Assembly: GCA_005777235.1 (NCBI GenBank)
Contig: SXND01000173.1
Span: forward strand, 1 to 37,757
Direction of reading: 5' to 3'
From: Pseudomonadota bacterium
Lineage (GTDB): Bacteria; Tectomicrobia; Entotheonellia; Entotheonellales; Entotheonellaceae
DNA length: 37,757 bases
The notes below the pieces were generated by a model. It was given only the letters and a program-made list of their open reading frames with translations. It did no database searches and was not told where the DNA came from. Below are positions 8,291-16,676 of the stretch, one piece after another (within the stretch, counting starts at the first letter, position 1; every line of letters begins with the position of its first letter). The position numbers and the translations under genes are program-made.

Positions 8291-8898
8291 GTACCAGCGC
8301 GCCTTCGACTTGCTCAACCTGGTCAAAGTGCCGTCGGCACAACGCCGTCTCGCGGCCTATCCGCATGAACTGTCTGGCGGGCTACGGCAGCGCGCCATGA
8401 TTGCCCCGGCCATGTCCTGCCGCCCCAGGTTGCTCCTGGCCGACGAGCCGACAACCGCCCTGGACGCCAGGGTGCAGAGGCCAGTGTTGATTCTCTTGCG
8501 GCACTTGCAGGCAGCGTTGGGCATGGGCGTCATGTTCGTGGCCCACGACCTAGGCGTGGCCGCGGAGATCGCCGACACCATGGCGGTGATGTACGCCGGA
8601 CGCATCGTGGAGACGGGCCGCGTCGAGGCCGTGCTCTAGCGTCCCTTCCCCCCGTATACGGCCGCGATGCTGTCCTCAACCATTGTCGGACACACGCGTG
8701 GCACGCGCCTTGAGGCCATCCCCGGTGTGCCGCCTGCTCTGCGTCTTACCCCCAGACTGTAGCTTTGCGCCGCGCTGTGCCTCGGCCAACGCCGCGTGTC
8801 TGACGACCTTGCCCCCGGCACTGCCGTTTGCGGACCACCGTATGGCGTGCTGTCTGCGGCTCTCCCTCGATGACACGCTGGAGGCGACGCCGCTGTGA
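8290..8898 (+). pseudogene. Oligopeptide ABC transporter ATPase (DppD/OppD-like), lacks Walker A, stop and frameshift
   Basis: Present are the signature LSGGLRQRAMIA, Walker B LLLADEP, the D-loop (TALDARVQRP, normally TALDVTVQA) and the switch His in FVAHDLG. The N-terminal half with Walker A is missing. An in-frame TAG at 8637-8639 interrupts the conserved VLxxPxHPYT region, which continues as RPFPPYTAAMLSSTIVGHTR; near the CCCCC run at 8749-8753 the frame shifts into PDCSFAPRCASANAAC, the oligo_HPY end. The gene cannot make a working ATPase. Confidence 0.8.
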
Positions 8899-9040
8899 CG
8901 GAGGGGTTACCGGGGCAGGGGCCTTACTCCCCTACATATTCATCTTGACAGTGTGTAGTAGACCAGCAAGGAACGTTTTTAAGATTGTATAGGCTTGTTG
9001 TTAGTAGCAAGGAATGGCAAGAAAGCCAAGCTGGAAGACG

Positions 9041-9593
9041 CTATGAAAAGGTTTGTACATATTGGGAAATTTTTTTAATGCCGGGGAGTTTTTCTTGCAC
9101 AAACTTGCCCAGCAACACCAAGATACTATACGCAAAGCAGCTTAAAAATAACATCCTCTTGCATCGGTCATATTTCTTAATTTTTGATTTCTCTCTATCA
9201 AAACCGCTTGGATAGTTGTGCATGGAAAAATAGAGCGGAATCGCCTGCCCGCCGAGTAGCACTGATACGCATAATATTGATAAATCATCTCGGTCACTAG
9301 TGAAGTCAACCTGTATAAGGACTTTTTTTATCTTTGATGATGTCGCATTGTTCGATCAATATCTGCAAAACAGACGTGATATAATACCTCCAGAAACGAT
9401 CATCTACCTGGAAATGTTGATGATCTAGCAGGCGATACCACAACATATCGTTGGTCTTGAAACTCTTCCCATTCAGAAGACATAGTTCTCAGACAATCTT
9501 GCTGCTGTTGCACCTTGCGCCTCGTATCATACACTCCACAGCCAGCAAAATATTCTCCGCGAGGCTTCGCTTTATTCGGCTGAAATTATCCAT
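9041..9593 (-). pseudogene. AT-rich IS4-like transposase relic
   Basis: Reading the minus strand from ATG 9593: MDNFSRIKRSLAENILL, CNSSKIV, an in-frame TGA (9489-9491), ELCLLNGKSFKTNDMLWYR, LLDHQHFQVDDRFWRYYI, LIEQCDIIKDKK, then a shift at a run of seven A (9323-9329) into VLIQVDFTSDRDD and GGQAIPLYFSMHNYP. The DFTSDRDD (first catalytic Asp) and RAIPLYFSxxNYP-type blocks are characteristic of IS4-family DDE transposases. The C-terminal half is scrambled. Base composition is strikingly AT-rich compared with everything around it, pointing to a recent arrival from a low-GC donor. I did not find intact terminal inverted repeats. Confidence 0.65.
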
Positions 9594-10033
9594 CAGTGCA
9601 TCCAGTAATATAAAACCCTCCCTAGTTTCGATGGAAATATATTAGGATGTGAGATAATTGTCAAATATGTAGGGAAGTAAGGACCTTGCTCGGGCTCCGT
9701 GGCGTGCGTTGGGCCGTGGCGCCGTGTGGGGAAGCAAGCAACGCGGCGTGGGGGATGGCTCATGATGCCGTCCGGCAAGAGCCCTGGGGGCACCCTCCTT
9801 GCTGAGGACTATGCTGGCGCATGGCTTGTGATGGGGCGTCACACGCCGTTTGTGGGGCACACACGCGTCCGTCCTGACCAGAGCCCCGCTGCGGAGGCTC
9901 GTGGACGGGGTGTTGCCCTGGCGCGTCGAGACCACGGCAGAGAGGGGGCGTGGGTGCGCTGGGGGCAGCGGCGCCATCATCGTGCCGCTCTGGCGTATAC
10001 AAAAGCGTGGCGCTTGCGAAGTGTAAGATATTC
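9594..10033. other. Non-coding stretch; AT-rich to GC-rich transition
   Basis: The AT-rich DNA of the transposase relic extends to about 9680, then composition returns abruptly to GC-rich. Open frames exist on both strands but none has a ribosome-binding site or a family I recognise. Confidence 0.4.
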
Positions 10034-10852
10034 TCAACGCTCTCCCCGTAGCCTGGCCAGTTCCGCTTCAGCGGCTTCGACACGAGCCCGCATCGCTGCG
10101 GCCTGCTGCTCGGCGGTCTCGGCGCGCTGCTCGGCGGTCTCGGCACGTTGCTCCGCCATCTCCTCGGAGGTCAAGACCAGGCGGTCTTCTGCATCGTAGA
10201 ACCGCAGCCAGGTGGTCTGATCACGGCGGTAGATGCCATCCCAGCGGCCAATCCACAGCTGCAGTGCCGGGCTCCATATCCAGCCACGGGCATCGGGTGT
10301 CATGGCCTGATACCCGCTGACCGGGTGGAGTTGCCAGCCCTGCAACGCACGTGGCTCAAAGGGATCATACCAATAATACTCACGGGTCTTGAAGATCTGT
10401 TCGTACAGCGTCTTCTTTGTCGTCTGATCGGCCCGGCGCGTGGAAGGGGACAGGAACTCGAAAATCACATCGGGGTAGCGTCCCCCTTCGTCCCACACCA
10501 CCCACTTCTGCCGCCGAAAGCTCCCATCCACATCCAGGACCACAAACAGGTCTGGGCCACGAAAGGCTCGACGTGGGCGCGCCGGCTCAGCCTCTTCGGC
10601 CAAAATTTGGCGGGCCTGCTGGGCACTGTAGTACACAAACATATTGCCGCCCATGTAAAAATCCTGTCGGTCGTGCCAGTACTGCTCGAGAGTTTTGTAC
10701 GTAAGATCTATCTGGAATATCTCGCGCTCGTTTTCCATGGGTTCCCCGTCGCTGTCGGGTAGGTCCAGCGCCAACACAGCCAATTCTGGATGCTCGGCTA
10801 ACAGAGCCGGGTTGAGCCAGGTAGACGTGTGGACAGTAGGTTCGCTGCTCAT
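10034..10852 (-). CDS. Uma2-family (DUF820) PD-(D/E)XK nuclease-like protein
   Basis: Start ATG 10852 (AGGGAG upstream, MSSEPTVHTSTW); the frame stays open to 11029 but that extension covers decayed DNA. The 272-residue product has the Uma2 core: an N-terminal YKTLEQYW..RQDFYMGGNMF block, RGPDLFVVLDV (first acidic residue), YPDVIFEFLSPST (second) and KKTLYEQIFKTREYYWYDP. The C-terminus (about 228-272) is a coiled coil of AEQRAET repeats ending ELARLRGER. Uma2 proteins are abundant in cyanobacteria and large-genome bacteria; their in vivo role is unclear. It stands alone between two degraded regions. Confidence 0.85.
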   Translation of the reverse strand: MSSEPTVHTSTWLNPALLAEHPELAVLALDLPDSDGEPMENEREIFQIDLTYKTLEQYWHDRQDFYMGGNMFVYYSAQQARQILAEEAEPARPRRAFRGPDLFVVLDVDGSFRRQKWVVWDEGGRYPDVIFEFLSPSTRRADQTTKKTLYEQIFKTREYYWYDPFEPRALQGWQLHPVSGYQAMTPDARGWIWSPALQLWIGRWDGIYRRDQTTWLRFYDAEDRLVLTSEEMAEQRAETAEQRAETAEQQAAAMRARVEAAEAELARLRGER

Positions 10853-10865
10853 CTCAAGGTCTCCC

Positions 10866-11105
10866 TGCGCCTGTATGGGCCAGGCGCTCCCGGATCTCTT
10901 GCACCCGTGGCGCGGCGAGAAAGGTGCGTGTGAGTTCCTAGTCTTGTCACCGCTCTGCCACCACGTTGAGGACATCCATGGCACTCTGGTAGGCTGCTCG
11001 GGCGTGCTCCCCGTCAGTCTGCCACTCATACAATTCGCCCATGATCTCGTATATCTTCCAGCGCTTCGTCGGGTTGCCGAGCTCCTGAGCCATCGTCAGC
11101 ACTGG
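10866..11105 (-). pseudogene. TPR-protein C-terminal remnant
   Basis: One minus-strand frame reads MAQELGNPTKRWKIYEIMGE (M at 11093), LYEWQTDGEHARAAYQSAMD, VLNVVAER, then TGA (10947-10949) and TAG (10938-10940), then ELTRTFLAAPRVQEIRERL. This is the usual end of the tetratricopeptide tails of AAA-ATPase/adenylate-cyclase or STAND regulators. Two stops and the lack of anything recognisable upstream make it a remnant. Confidence 0.6.
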
Positions 11106-11487
11106 GACAGCGCTGCTTCCGCCTGCTCCCCATGCCTCTGAGGCATGACGGCCTTTCTTTTAGAGAATAATACGTACTGAGTAGCGCACGGCGACTGCCG
11201 TGTCTCCTAGCCTTCCACAACCGCTCGTCCCCAGGTCTGCACCCCAGGGTACCCCTGAGGCGTCACCCTATTCCATCCGGTGCCGCCTATCCAGCCCACA
11301 CGGCGCCGCTCTCTGCCTAGCCCCGGGGCGCTGCGGATGGTGCTACCGCGCCGCACGGCTGGGGCAGCCCCCCGCTGGGGGGAGAGTGCTGCCAGCGGGG
11401 GGAGCAACTGGTGCGGAAATCACCTGAGTTCGCCTGGAGGAGGCCGCCACCGGCCAGGAACAGCCGGGAATGAAGGGGGTGACACGC
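11106..11487. repeat. Intergenic region with a strong stem-loop (11368-11402)
   Basis: CCCCCCGCTGG (11368-11378) pairs perfectly over 11 bases with CCAGCGGGGGG (11392-11402), with a 13-base loop. It lies about 85 bases downstream of the SMP-30 gene (leftward) and could act in transcript stability or termination, though it has no T-tract. No gene is seen. Confidence 0.5.
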
Positions 11488-12393
11488 TTACGCCGGCCTG
11501 GCACCAATCCCTGGGGTGTGGACCTGCAGTTGCGCCAGGGAGCCGCCCGGCGTGAGATACAAGGTCCGAAAGTCGGGTCCGCCAAAGGCCAGATTCCGTA
11601 CCACCTCGGGCGTCGGGATGACCCCAATGACGCTACCGGAGGGCGCCATGACCCAGATGCCACCGGAGCCGACGCAAAACACCCGCCCGGCGGTATCGAC
11701 TTTCAGGCCGTCCGGGACGCCGGGAGCGGCGGAGGACATGTCGCAGAACACCCGGTTGTTGCTCAGCGTGCCGTCTGGGGCCACGTCAAAGGCGCGGATA
11801 CGGCGGTGGGTGCAGACCTCGCCACGGGTTTCTTCCTCAAAACAGCGCTCATCCAGGCGGCTGATCGCCACGTACAGGATCGATTCATCGGGGGAGAAGG
11901 CCAGGCCATTGGGATACTCACACGCGTCGGTGGCCAGATGAATCTGGCCCTGGGGATCAATGCGAAACACGCCGGAAAAAGGCATCTCGCGCTGCGCCTC
12001 GGGCAAGCGCAAGCCGGGATCGGTGAAGAAAATGCTGCCGTCGGAGCGACAGACGATATCGTTCGGTTTATGGAAGCGTTTGCCTTGCCAGCGCTCGGCA
12101 ATAGTCGTGACGGTACCGTTGGCCTCCATGCGGGTAATGCGGCGGTGGTCTGCCCCTTCACACATGAGCACACGCCCCTGGCGGTCGAGGGTGCAGCCGT
12201 TGGCCTCGCCCGTCTGCTCGCGGATGACGCTCACCTGGCCGTTGGGGTTCCAGCGTAGCAGGCGGCTGCCTTGCAGATCGACGAAGGTCACATAGCCCTC
12301 GGCATGCCAGAGCGGCCCTTCGGTGCGCCCCCAGCCGCTGGTGAGGGTGGTTAAGGCGGTGGATTCGAGGATCGTGGACAGGTTCTCAGGCAT
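11488..12393 (-). CDS. SMP-30/gluconolactonase/LRE-family lactonase
   Basis: Start ATG 12393, with AAGGGAGA seven bases upstream. The 301-residue product is a six-bladed beta-propeller of the SMP-30 family. Metal ligands expected for the family are present: Glu in WGRTEGPLW, Asn in HKPNDIVCRSDG, and Asp in VPDGLKVDTAG; FTDPGLRLP and ANGTVTTIAE mark propeller blades. Such enzymes hydrolyse aldonolactones or related lactones with a divalent metal. There is no signal peptide, so it should be cytoplasmic. It is a single gene flanked by a REP doublet upstream and decayed DNA downstream; its substrate is not known. Confidence 0.9.
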   Translation of the reverse strand: MPENLSTILESTALTTLTSGWGRTEGPLWHAEGYVTFVDLQGSRLLRWNPNGQVSVIREQTGEANGCTLDRQGRVLMCEGADHRRITRMEANGTVTTIAERWQGKRFHKPNDIVCRSDGSIFFTDPGLRLPEAQREMPFSGVFRIDPQGQIHLATDACEYPNGLAFSPDESILYVAISRLDERCFEEETRGEVCTHRRIRAFDVAPDGTLSNNRVFCDMSSAAPGVPDGLKVDTAGRVFCVGSGGIWVMAPSGSVIGVIPTPEVVRNLAFGGPDFRTLYLTPGGSLAQLQVHTPGIGARPA

Positions 12394-12776
12394 GGTCGTG
12401 TCTCCCTTGGCGCTGTGCATGGCTTCTCTTCAAACGCTCTCACTGAGCCGACACGCCAGTATAGGGTATATGGCCACACCGGCTCAATCAGCGCTTGATG
12501 CGTTGCAGCAATGCTCATTTTGCACACATGCCCGCGATGAGCACCCCTTCGCGGGCATGGCCCGCTCCTACCGGGAGGCTGGAGACGCCCGCTGTTCCTG
12601 TAGGAGCGGGCCATGCCCGCGAGGTCTCCCCTGACGCGAGGGCCACAATGGGTATTGCTGGATACGCCGTCATGGGAGGCGGGAGAAGGCATGGAGATGT
12701 TCCAGCTCCTGCGCCAGCGAGCCCGAGGCCGTCACGGGCCTGGTGTCGCTCGTCTGCTCGGAACGTGCCGCAGCGC
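12394..12776. repeat. REP doublet (REPIN-like) in an intergenic region
   Basis: A 23-base sequence, TCGCGGGCATGGCCCGCT plus CCTAC (12549-12571), recurs as its exact reverse complement at 12600-12622, separated by 28 bases. Each arm itself contains the imperfect palindrome GCGGGCatGGCCCGC. A third, partial copy (CATGCCCGCGA, 12527-12537) pairs with 12549-12559. This is the arrangement of REP doublets mobilised by RAYT transposases in pseudomonads and others (established for that class); no RAYT gene is in the window. The rest of 12394-12776 holds no gene. Confidence 0.75.
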
Positions 12777-14630
12777 CTAGGATGGCGTGTTGTCGCGTAG
12801 TTGCGCATCAAGCGCAGCCAGATTCTGCCGCACCACGAGGGTGTCTGGATGTTGGGGCGTGAGGCGCGTGGTGAGAATATGCAGGGCGCGCTCGACGTAG
12901 GGCCGCGCCGCAGCCAGCTCCCCTTGCGCCTGCAGCAACGCCCCCAGATTGTTCAGGCTCCGGGCCGTGTCAGGATGCTGCGGCCCCAACACCGCTTCGC
13001 GCAGCGCCAGGGCGCGCGCGACCTAGGACCGGGCGGCGGCCAGCTCCCCTTGCGCCTGCAGGAGAGTCCCCAGATTGTTCAGGCTCTGGGCCGTGGCGAG
13101 ATGCTGGGGCCCCAGGCCTGCTTCGCGGATCGCCAAGGCGCGCTCGTAGTAGGGCCGGGCGGCGGCATATTGCGCTATGGCGTGCAGGTAATACCCCAAT
13201 GTATTACACAGCCGGGCTGCCAGGGCATCCTCACGGCACTGGGCGGTATCCGTGACGGCACGCAGATGGCCGGCGATGGCGAGCATGGGCCTGGGGTCTC
13301 CAGCTTCATTCAGCCGATTCGCCGTGGCTAAGAGCATCTCCTCCACTGTGGTTTGCGCCTCAGCCCTGTCGCTACTGGCACGCACAAACAGCACCAGCAG
13401 CCGATGCAGCCGTACCGCCCCGTCTGGCGTCCTGTCGAGCAGCCCCAGCCCGTGCAAGCGCTGCAGGGCGTCTTCCGTGCGTAGCGCCGCGTTGGCAGCG
13501 TCGGCCTGCGGCGGCAGCGTTTCTACCAGCAACTGGCGCGGGATCGGCTCGCCAGGGGCAAACCAGGCCGCCCGTGCCAGCAGGGCCAGGGCGCCGGCGT
13601 CCGTGGCATCCTGGGGCTGCAGCCTGGTGTAGCTAAGGGCAAAGGTGCGTGCCACATGTTGGTCGTGCTGGGTGGGGGAAAGTCCAGGCGTCAGGTGCAG
13701 CCCTTGCAACGACGGGTGCTGCAGCAGATCAGGCTGTTGCAGCGCGGCCAGGTAGGCGGCGGGCGTCATCACGTCTCGGTAGCGCGCCAGAAAACTCCCG
13801 GCCAGATGCAACGCCAGGGGTAAATCGCCCAGGTTGGCGGCAATGGCCTCTAGTGTCTCAACCGACCTCCGTTGCGTCGTTATCCTGGGAGCGCCACGCG
13901 CCAGCGTGGCTGCCGGAGCCGGGCTGGAGCCCGGCGCTCCCAGGAGGTGGCTCTCACAATAGCTCGTTTGAGGCACTAGATCCGCATTGGTCGCGGGCAG
14001 ATCCGGGCGATGCTGCCGCAGCAGGGTCAGGCTCTCCGTACGGGGGAGGACCGCCAGGGCCAGGGCCTGCACCCCCAACACGGCGTCCCACTGCCCCCGA
14101 CGGCTGGTCACCAGCACCCGACAGCCGCCATGCGGCGGACGCCACTGCGCCAGCACGGCCTCGTCCTCGCAATTGTCAAACACCAGCAGACGCGGCATGG
14201 TGGCTTGCCAGGCACGTTGCACCAGGCGCACTTGCTGCGCCAGTGGCAGATGCAGAAAACTTTCCCCCAGGGCCAAACCATCGCCGCAGGCGGCCACTTC
14301 CTCCGGCAGGCCCTGCGGCTCGGCACAACTGAGCCAGAACACGCCGCCAGGAAAAAACTGCCCGTAGCGATACACGAACTCACAGGCCAGTTGCGTCTTG
14401 CCCAGCCCTCCCAACCCGGTGGCAGCCACCACCTGCGGCGTAATGGCGGCGGTGTCGCCAGTGCTGAGCAGCGCCACCACCTGCTGCAAATCTGCCTGGC
14501 GCCCGACAAACAGCGGGTTGCGCCCCAGCGGCATGCGCGAGCCAGTGGGCAGTGGCGCCGGGGCCGGTACGTGCTGCAGCGGCACCAGAGGCTCTTGAAC
14601 CCCGCTCCCCAGTGTCGAGTCCACCTGCAC
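12777..14630 (-). pseudogene. NB-ARC (STAND NTPase) plus TPR part of an NLR-like protein, nonsense mutation
   Basis: Conserved parts in order from the GTG at 14630: NPLFVGRQADLQQVVALL linker, P-loop GLGGLGKTQLA, Walker B-like RLLVFDN, the GCRVLVTSR sensor, GLPL-type LGDLPLALHLAGSFL, a winged-helix/ARC region, then TPRs (YYERALAIREAGLGPQHLAT, SLNNLGTLLQAQGELAAAR). A TAG at 13023-13025 stands where the TPR consensus has PYYERAL; the same frame then continues VARALALREAVLGPQHPDTA to a natural stop at 12777. The region is a bacterial NLR-type regulator, a class that includes phage-defence proteins. There is no ribosome-binding site at 14630, and the frame reads upstream into the TIR gene (PLKPSPVQVDS), so it was probably one TIR-NB-ARC-TPR gene. 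It also carries a 126-bp in-frame MITE insertion (13850-13979). Confidence 0.8.
13850..13979. mobile_element. MITE-like element inserted in frame in the NB-ARC gene
   Basis: Termini are inverted: CTAGTGTCTCAA (13850-13861) and TTTGAGGCACTAG (13967-13979). The interior is a long GC-rich palindrome (CCTGGGAGCGCCACGCGCCA ... GCGCTCCCAGG). Taking CTAG (or the central TA) as the duplicated target, the net insertion is 126 bp, exactly 42 codons. In the protein it adds the 42 residues from VPQTSYCESH to RRSVETL between TNADL and EAIAANLGDLPLAL, which rejoin into a normal NB-ARC sequence when it is removed. A second, partial copy in the opposite orientation lies at 33133-33229. It encodes nothing itself. 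Confidence 0.85.
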
Positions 14631-14641
14631 CGGGGAGGGTT

Positions 14642-15168
14642 TTAAGGGCGGCCGCGCATCTCCCCCAGCACGCGGCGCAAACCCTGCGCTACATTGAGCC
14701 AGGCTTCGTCAAGGTTAGGCCACGAGGTGATGGCTTTACCATCCGTCGGCAGCGCCTGCAGGGCGCCAAAGGGCGCGCTGTGCCAATCGGCTGGCCGGAC
14801 AATAATCGGGATCACCCGGGCGCTGCCTGCGGCGTGGCGCTCCAGGGCATGGGCCATTTCTGTATCCACGCAATAATCCGAAGCCAGGAAATCCGCGCTG
14901 ATCAGCAGGAGGATGATCTGGGCCGTCCGCAGGTGCGTATCGATGGCCTGGGCCCAGGTGGTGCCGGCGGTAATGTTGCGGTCATGCCAGACGGCAATGT
15001 GCCCTTGCCGCCGCAGCAAGCTCAGGTGCGTCTCCAACGCTTGACGGAAGTCTTCAGCGCGATGTGCAACGGAAGTCTTCAGCGCGATGTGCAACGGAAG
15101 TCTTCAGCGCGATGTGCATAGGAAATAAACACCTCGAATGCCTGGGGCGCATAGTCTGGCGTGGGCAT
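14642..15168 (-). pseudogene. TIR domain of the NLR-like protein, frame broken by a 25-bp repeat expansion
   Basis: From ATG 15168 (AGGAG upstream) the product begins MPTPDYAPQAFEVFISYAH, the first strand of a TIR domain, but after RAEDFR it leaves frame and stops (CTSR-stop). The rest of the domain is intact in another frame: RAEDFRQALETHLSLLRRQG, HIAVWHDRNITAGTTW, IILLLISADFLASDYCVD then TEMAHALERH (likely catalytic Glu of NADase-type TIRs), VIPIIVRPADWHS. The shift is caused by three perfect copies of a 25-bp unit (15044-15118); with one copy the frame reads straight through. The TIR frame then ends with TAA at 14642; one extra C in the CCC run (14646-14648) would join it to the NB-ARC frame. 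TIR domains of this kind cleave NAD+ or make signalling nucleotides in bacterial immunity. Confidence 0.75.
15044..15118. repeat. Three perfect tandem copies of a 25-bp minisatellite
   Basis: Copies lie at 15044-15068, 15069-15093 and 15094-15118; the unit begins ACGGAAGTCTTCAGCG and ends GATGTGCA. Only one copy is needed to encode the conserved TIR segment AHRAEDFR, so two are extra (50 bp, a frameshift). Four copies (75 extra bp) would restore the frame. Confidence 0.95.
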
Positions 15169-15300
15169 AGTCGGGGCATCTCCTGTGGGTGGCAGCTCGT
15201 GGGTAGCAACAATACCGTCTATGTTACCAGAGTGGTCTTGGGAGTGCCACGGGCGTTGCTTGTCCCCGCCGATGGCACCGCCTGGAGCCCGGAGCACCGT

Positions 15301-15488
15301 TCACAGACGTTTTGGGTCGATCCCCAATTCCCGGAGCTTAGCGGCGAGGGCCGCAGCGCGTTGGCGTTCGGTGTCCGCTGCGAGGTGTCCGGCGGTGTGG
15401 GGAGGTCGTAGGCCGTGGTCACGTACACCATGCCGTCAAGCACCACAGTGCCGACCTGCGGCGTGGATACGGTTGCAGATGTCAACAT
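15301..15488 (-). pseudogene. Small remnant, probably the two ends of a Uma2-type gene
   Basis: ATG 15488 has a good GAGGAG site and begins MLTSATVSTPQVGTVVLDGM. Around 15380 the sensible frame changes to LAADTERQRAAALAAKLREL then GIDPKRL and a stop at 15301-15303, which resembles the coiled-coil tail and LGIDPxxL end of Uma2-family proteins. The nuclease core is absent, so a large internal deletion is inferred. The N-terminal half alone is not recognisable, and a genuine small protein cannot be excluded. Confidence 0.4.
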
Positions 15489-15635
15489 AGAGCGCTCCTC
15501 TACAGCCACGGGAGAAGATACGACAGGTGATGCAACGCCACAAAAATAGACCGATGACAGACCTGGTGCAAGCCCGGGCGTGCAGGCGTGACGGCGTACG
15601 GGACGTACGCCGCGTGGAGACTGGCATCCGAGGCC

Positions 15636-16592
15636 TTATGGCGTTGGCTGTGGACGCTTTGTGCCGGTAACCAGGCGCCACGTTTTGCGGGCGCGTGACT
15701 TGGCTTTGCCCCAGAGGCTCGGACGCCGCAGGCGTATCTGCCCGGCACGCTGCTGGACAATCTGGGAATTCCCGGCCAGCATATAGATGAACAGTTTGCG
15801 TAACGCCGCCGGATCCTGCCCAAAGGGCACCTTGAGGGCCCCCTGCACGAATCCTTCCCACGGGCTCCAGCGTCGGGTAGCGCCATTGCCAAAGAGCACC
15901 GTGCCCCCAGCTTCCTGCACCAAGACGGCCCCAGCGACCATATCCCACAGACGCGCCCCGCTGATGATCGACCACTGGAACGTGCCACGCGCCGCATACG
16001 CCATCTCGTACGCAATACTCCCCGCCGCCCGCCCATTGGTCTGGAAGATTTTTGCTTGACGCTGCACGTGATATTGCCACAGCGCCCAGAAGGGCATGCT
16101 GGTGAGGCGCATGCCAGCGGGCACCTCGGCCGCGGCGACCTGCATGGCCACATCGTTGCAATAGGCCCCGCCGCCCTGGTGCGCCCGAAAGATGGTGCCG
16201 GTGGGGCCCTCCCAAGGCACGGCAATCACCCCTAACACCGGCGTGCCGCGAAAGCACAGGCCCATGGAGATGGCAAAGGCTGGCAGACCGGCGGTGAAAT
16301 TGGTCGTGCCATCGAGCGGATCGAGGAACCACACGTAGTCGGCGCTGGGATTGATGGCGTCTTCGGCTTCCTCGCCAATAATGCCGTGTGCTGGGAAGGC
16401 CTGGCTGAGCGCGGTGCGCAGTAACTCTTCCGAACGCCGATCGGCTTCAGTGACGGGTGATTGCTGGTTTTTTTCCTTAAACTCCACGTTGAGGGGCTGC
16501 CGAAAGTATTCCAGCAACACCTCCCCAGCCTGGCGCACGGCCTGCACGCACACAGCCTCGGCTTCGACTAACAGATGGCGGTCGGCTGGCAT
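15636..16592 (-). CDS. Inositol-monophosphatase-family phosphatase
   Basis: ATG 16592, with AAAGGA six bases upstream. The 318 residues hold all family metal-site motifs: GIIGEEAED (Glu74, Glu75), FLDPLDGTTNF (Asp91, Asp94) and ARLWDMVAGAVLVQEAGG (the C-terminal Asp ligand). The family (SuhB, CysQ, HisN, archaeal FBPases) removes phosphate from inositol-, sugar- or nucleotide-phosphates using Mg2+. The C-terminus carries an extra basic tail (RRPSLWGKAKSRARKTWR). It is the last gene of the leftward cluster starting at 20869; the gap to the FAH gene is 84 bases. The substrate is unknown. Confidence 0.88.
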   Translation of the reverse strand: MPADRHLLVEAEAVCVQAVRQAGEVLLEYFRQPLNVEFKEKNQQSPVTEADRRSEELLRTALSQAFPAHGIIGEEAEDAINPSADYVWFLDPLDGTTNFTAGLPAFAISMGLCFRGTPVLGVIAVPWEGPTGTIFRAHQGGGAYCNDVAMQVAAAEVPAGMRLTSMPFWALWQYHVQRQAKIFQTNGRAAGSIAYEMAYAARGTFQWSIISGARLWDMVAGAVLVQEAGGTVLFGNGATRRWSPWEGFVQGALKVPFGQDPAALRKLFIYMLAGNSQIVQQRAGQIRLRRPSLWGKAKSRARKTWRLVTGTKRPQPTP

Positions 16593-16676
16593 AGTGGTCC
16601 TTTGCTCTCCAGAGAGTCGTCTCGACGTGCCGCAGCCACGCAGGCTGCGGAGGCAAGCCCAGCCTAGCGCGTGCGT

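Noticed and set aside
9323..9329. Programmed frameshift at A7 in the IS4-like gene
   Set aside because: IS4-family transposases are normally single-frame, and the C-terminal half is scrambled; decay or sequencing error is simpler. Mentioned in findings only as a possibility.
9489..9491. Selenocysteine codon (TGA) in the transposase frame
   Set aside because: The gene is otherwise decayed, transposases are not selenoproteins, and no SECIS-like hairpin follows the TGA.
9642..10037. 131-residue frame on the minus strand
   Set aside because: Runs across the composition boundary of the AT-rich island, Pro/Arg/His-rich translation typical of an antisense GC frame, and no ribosome-binding site.
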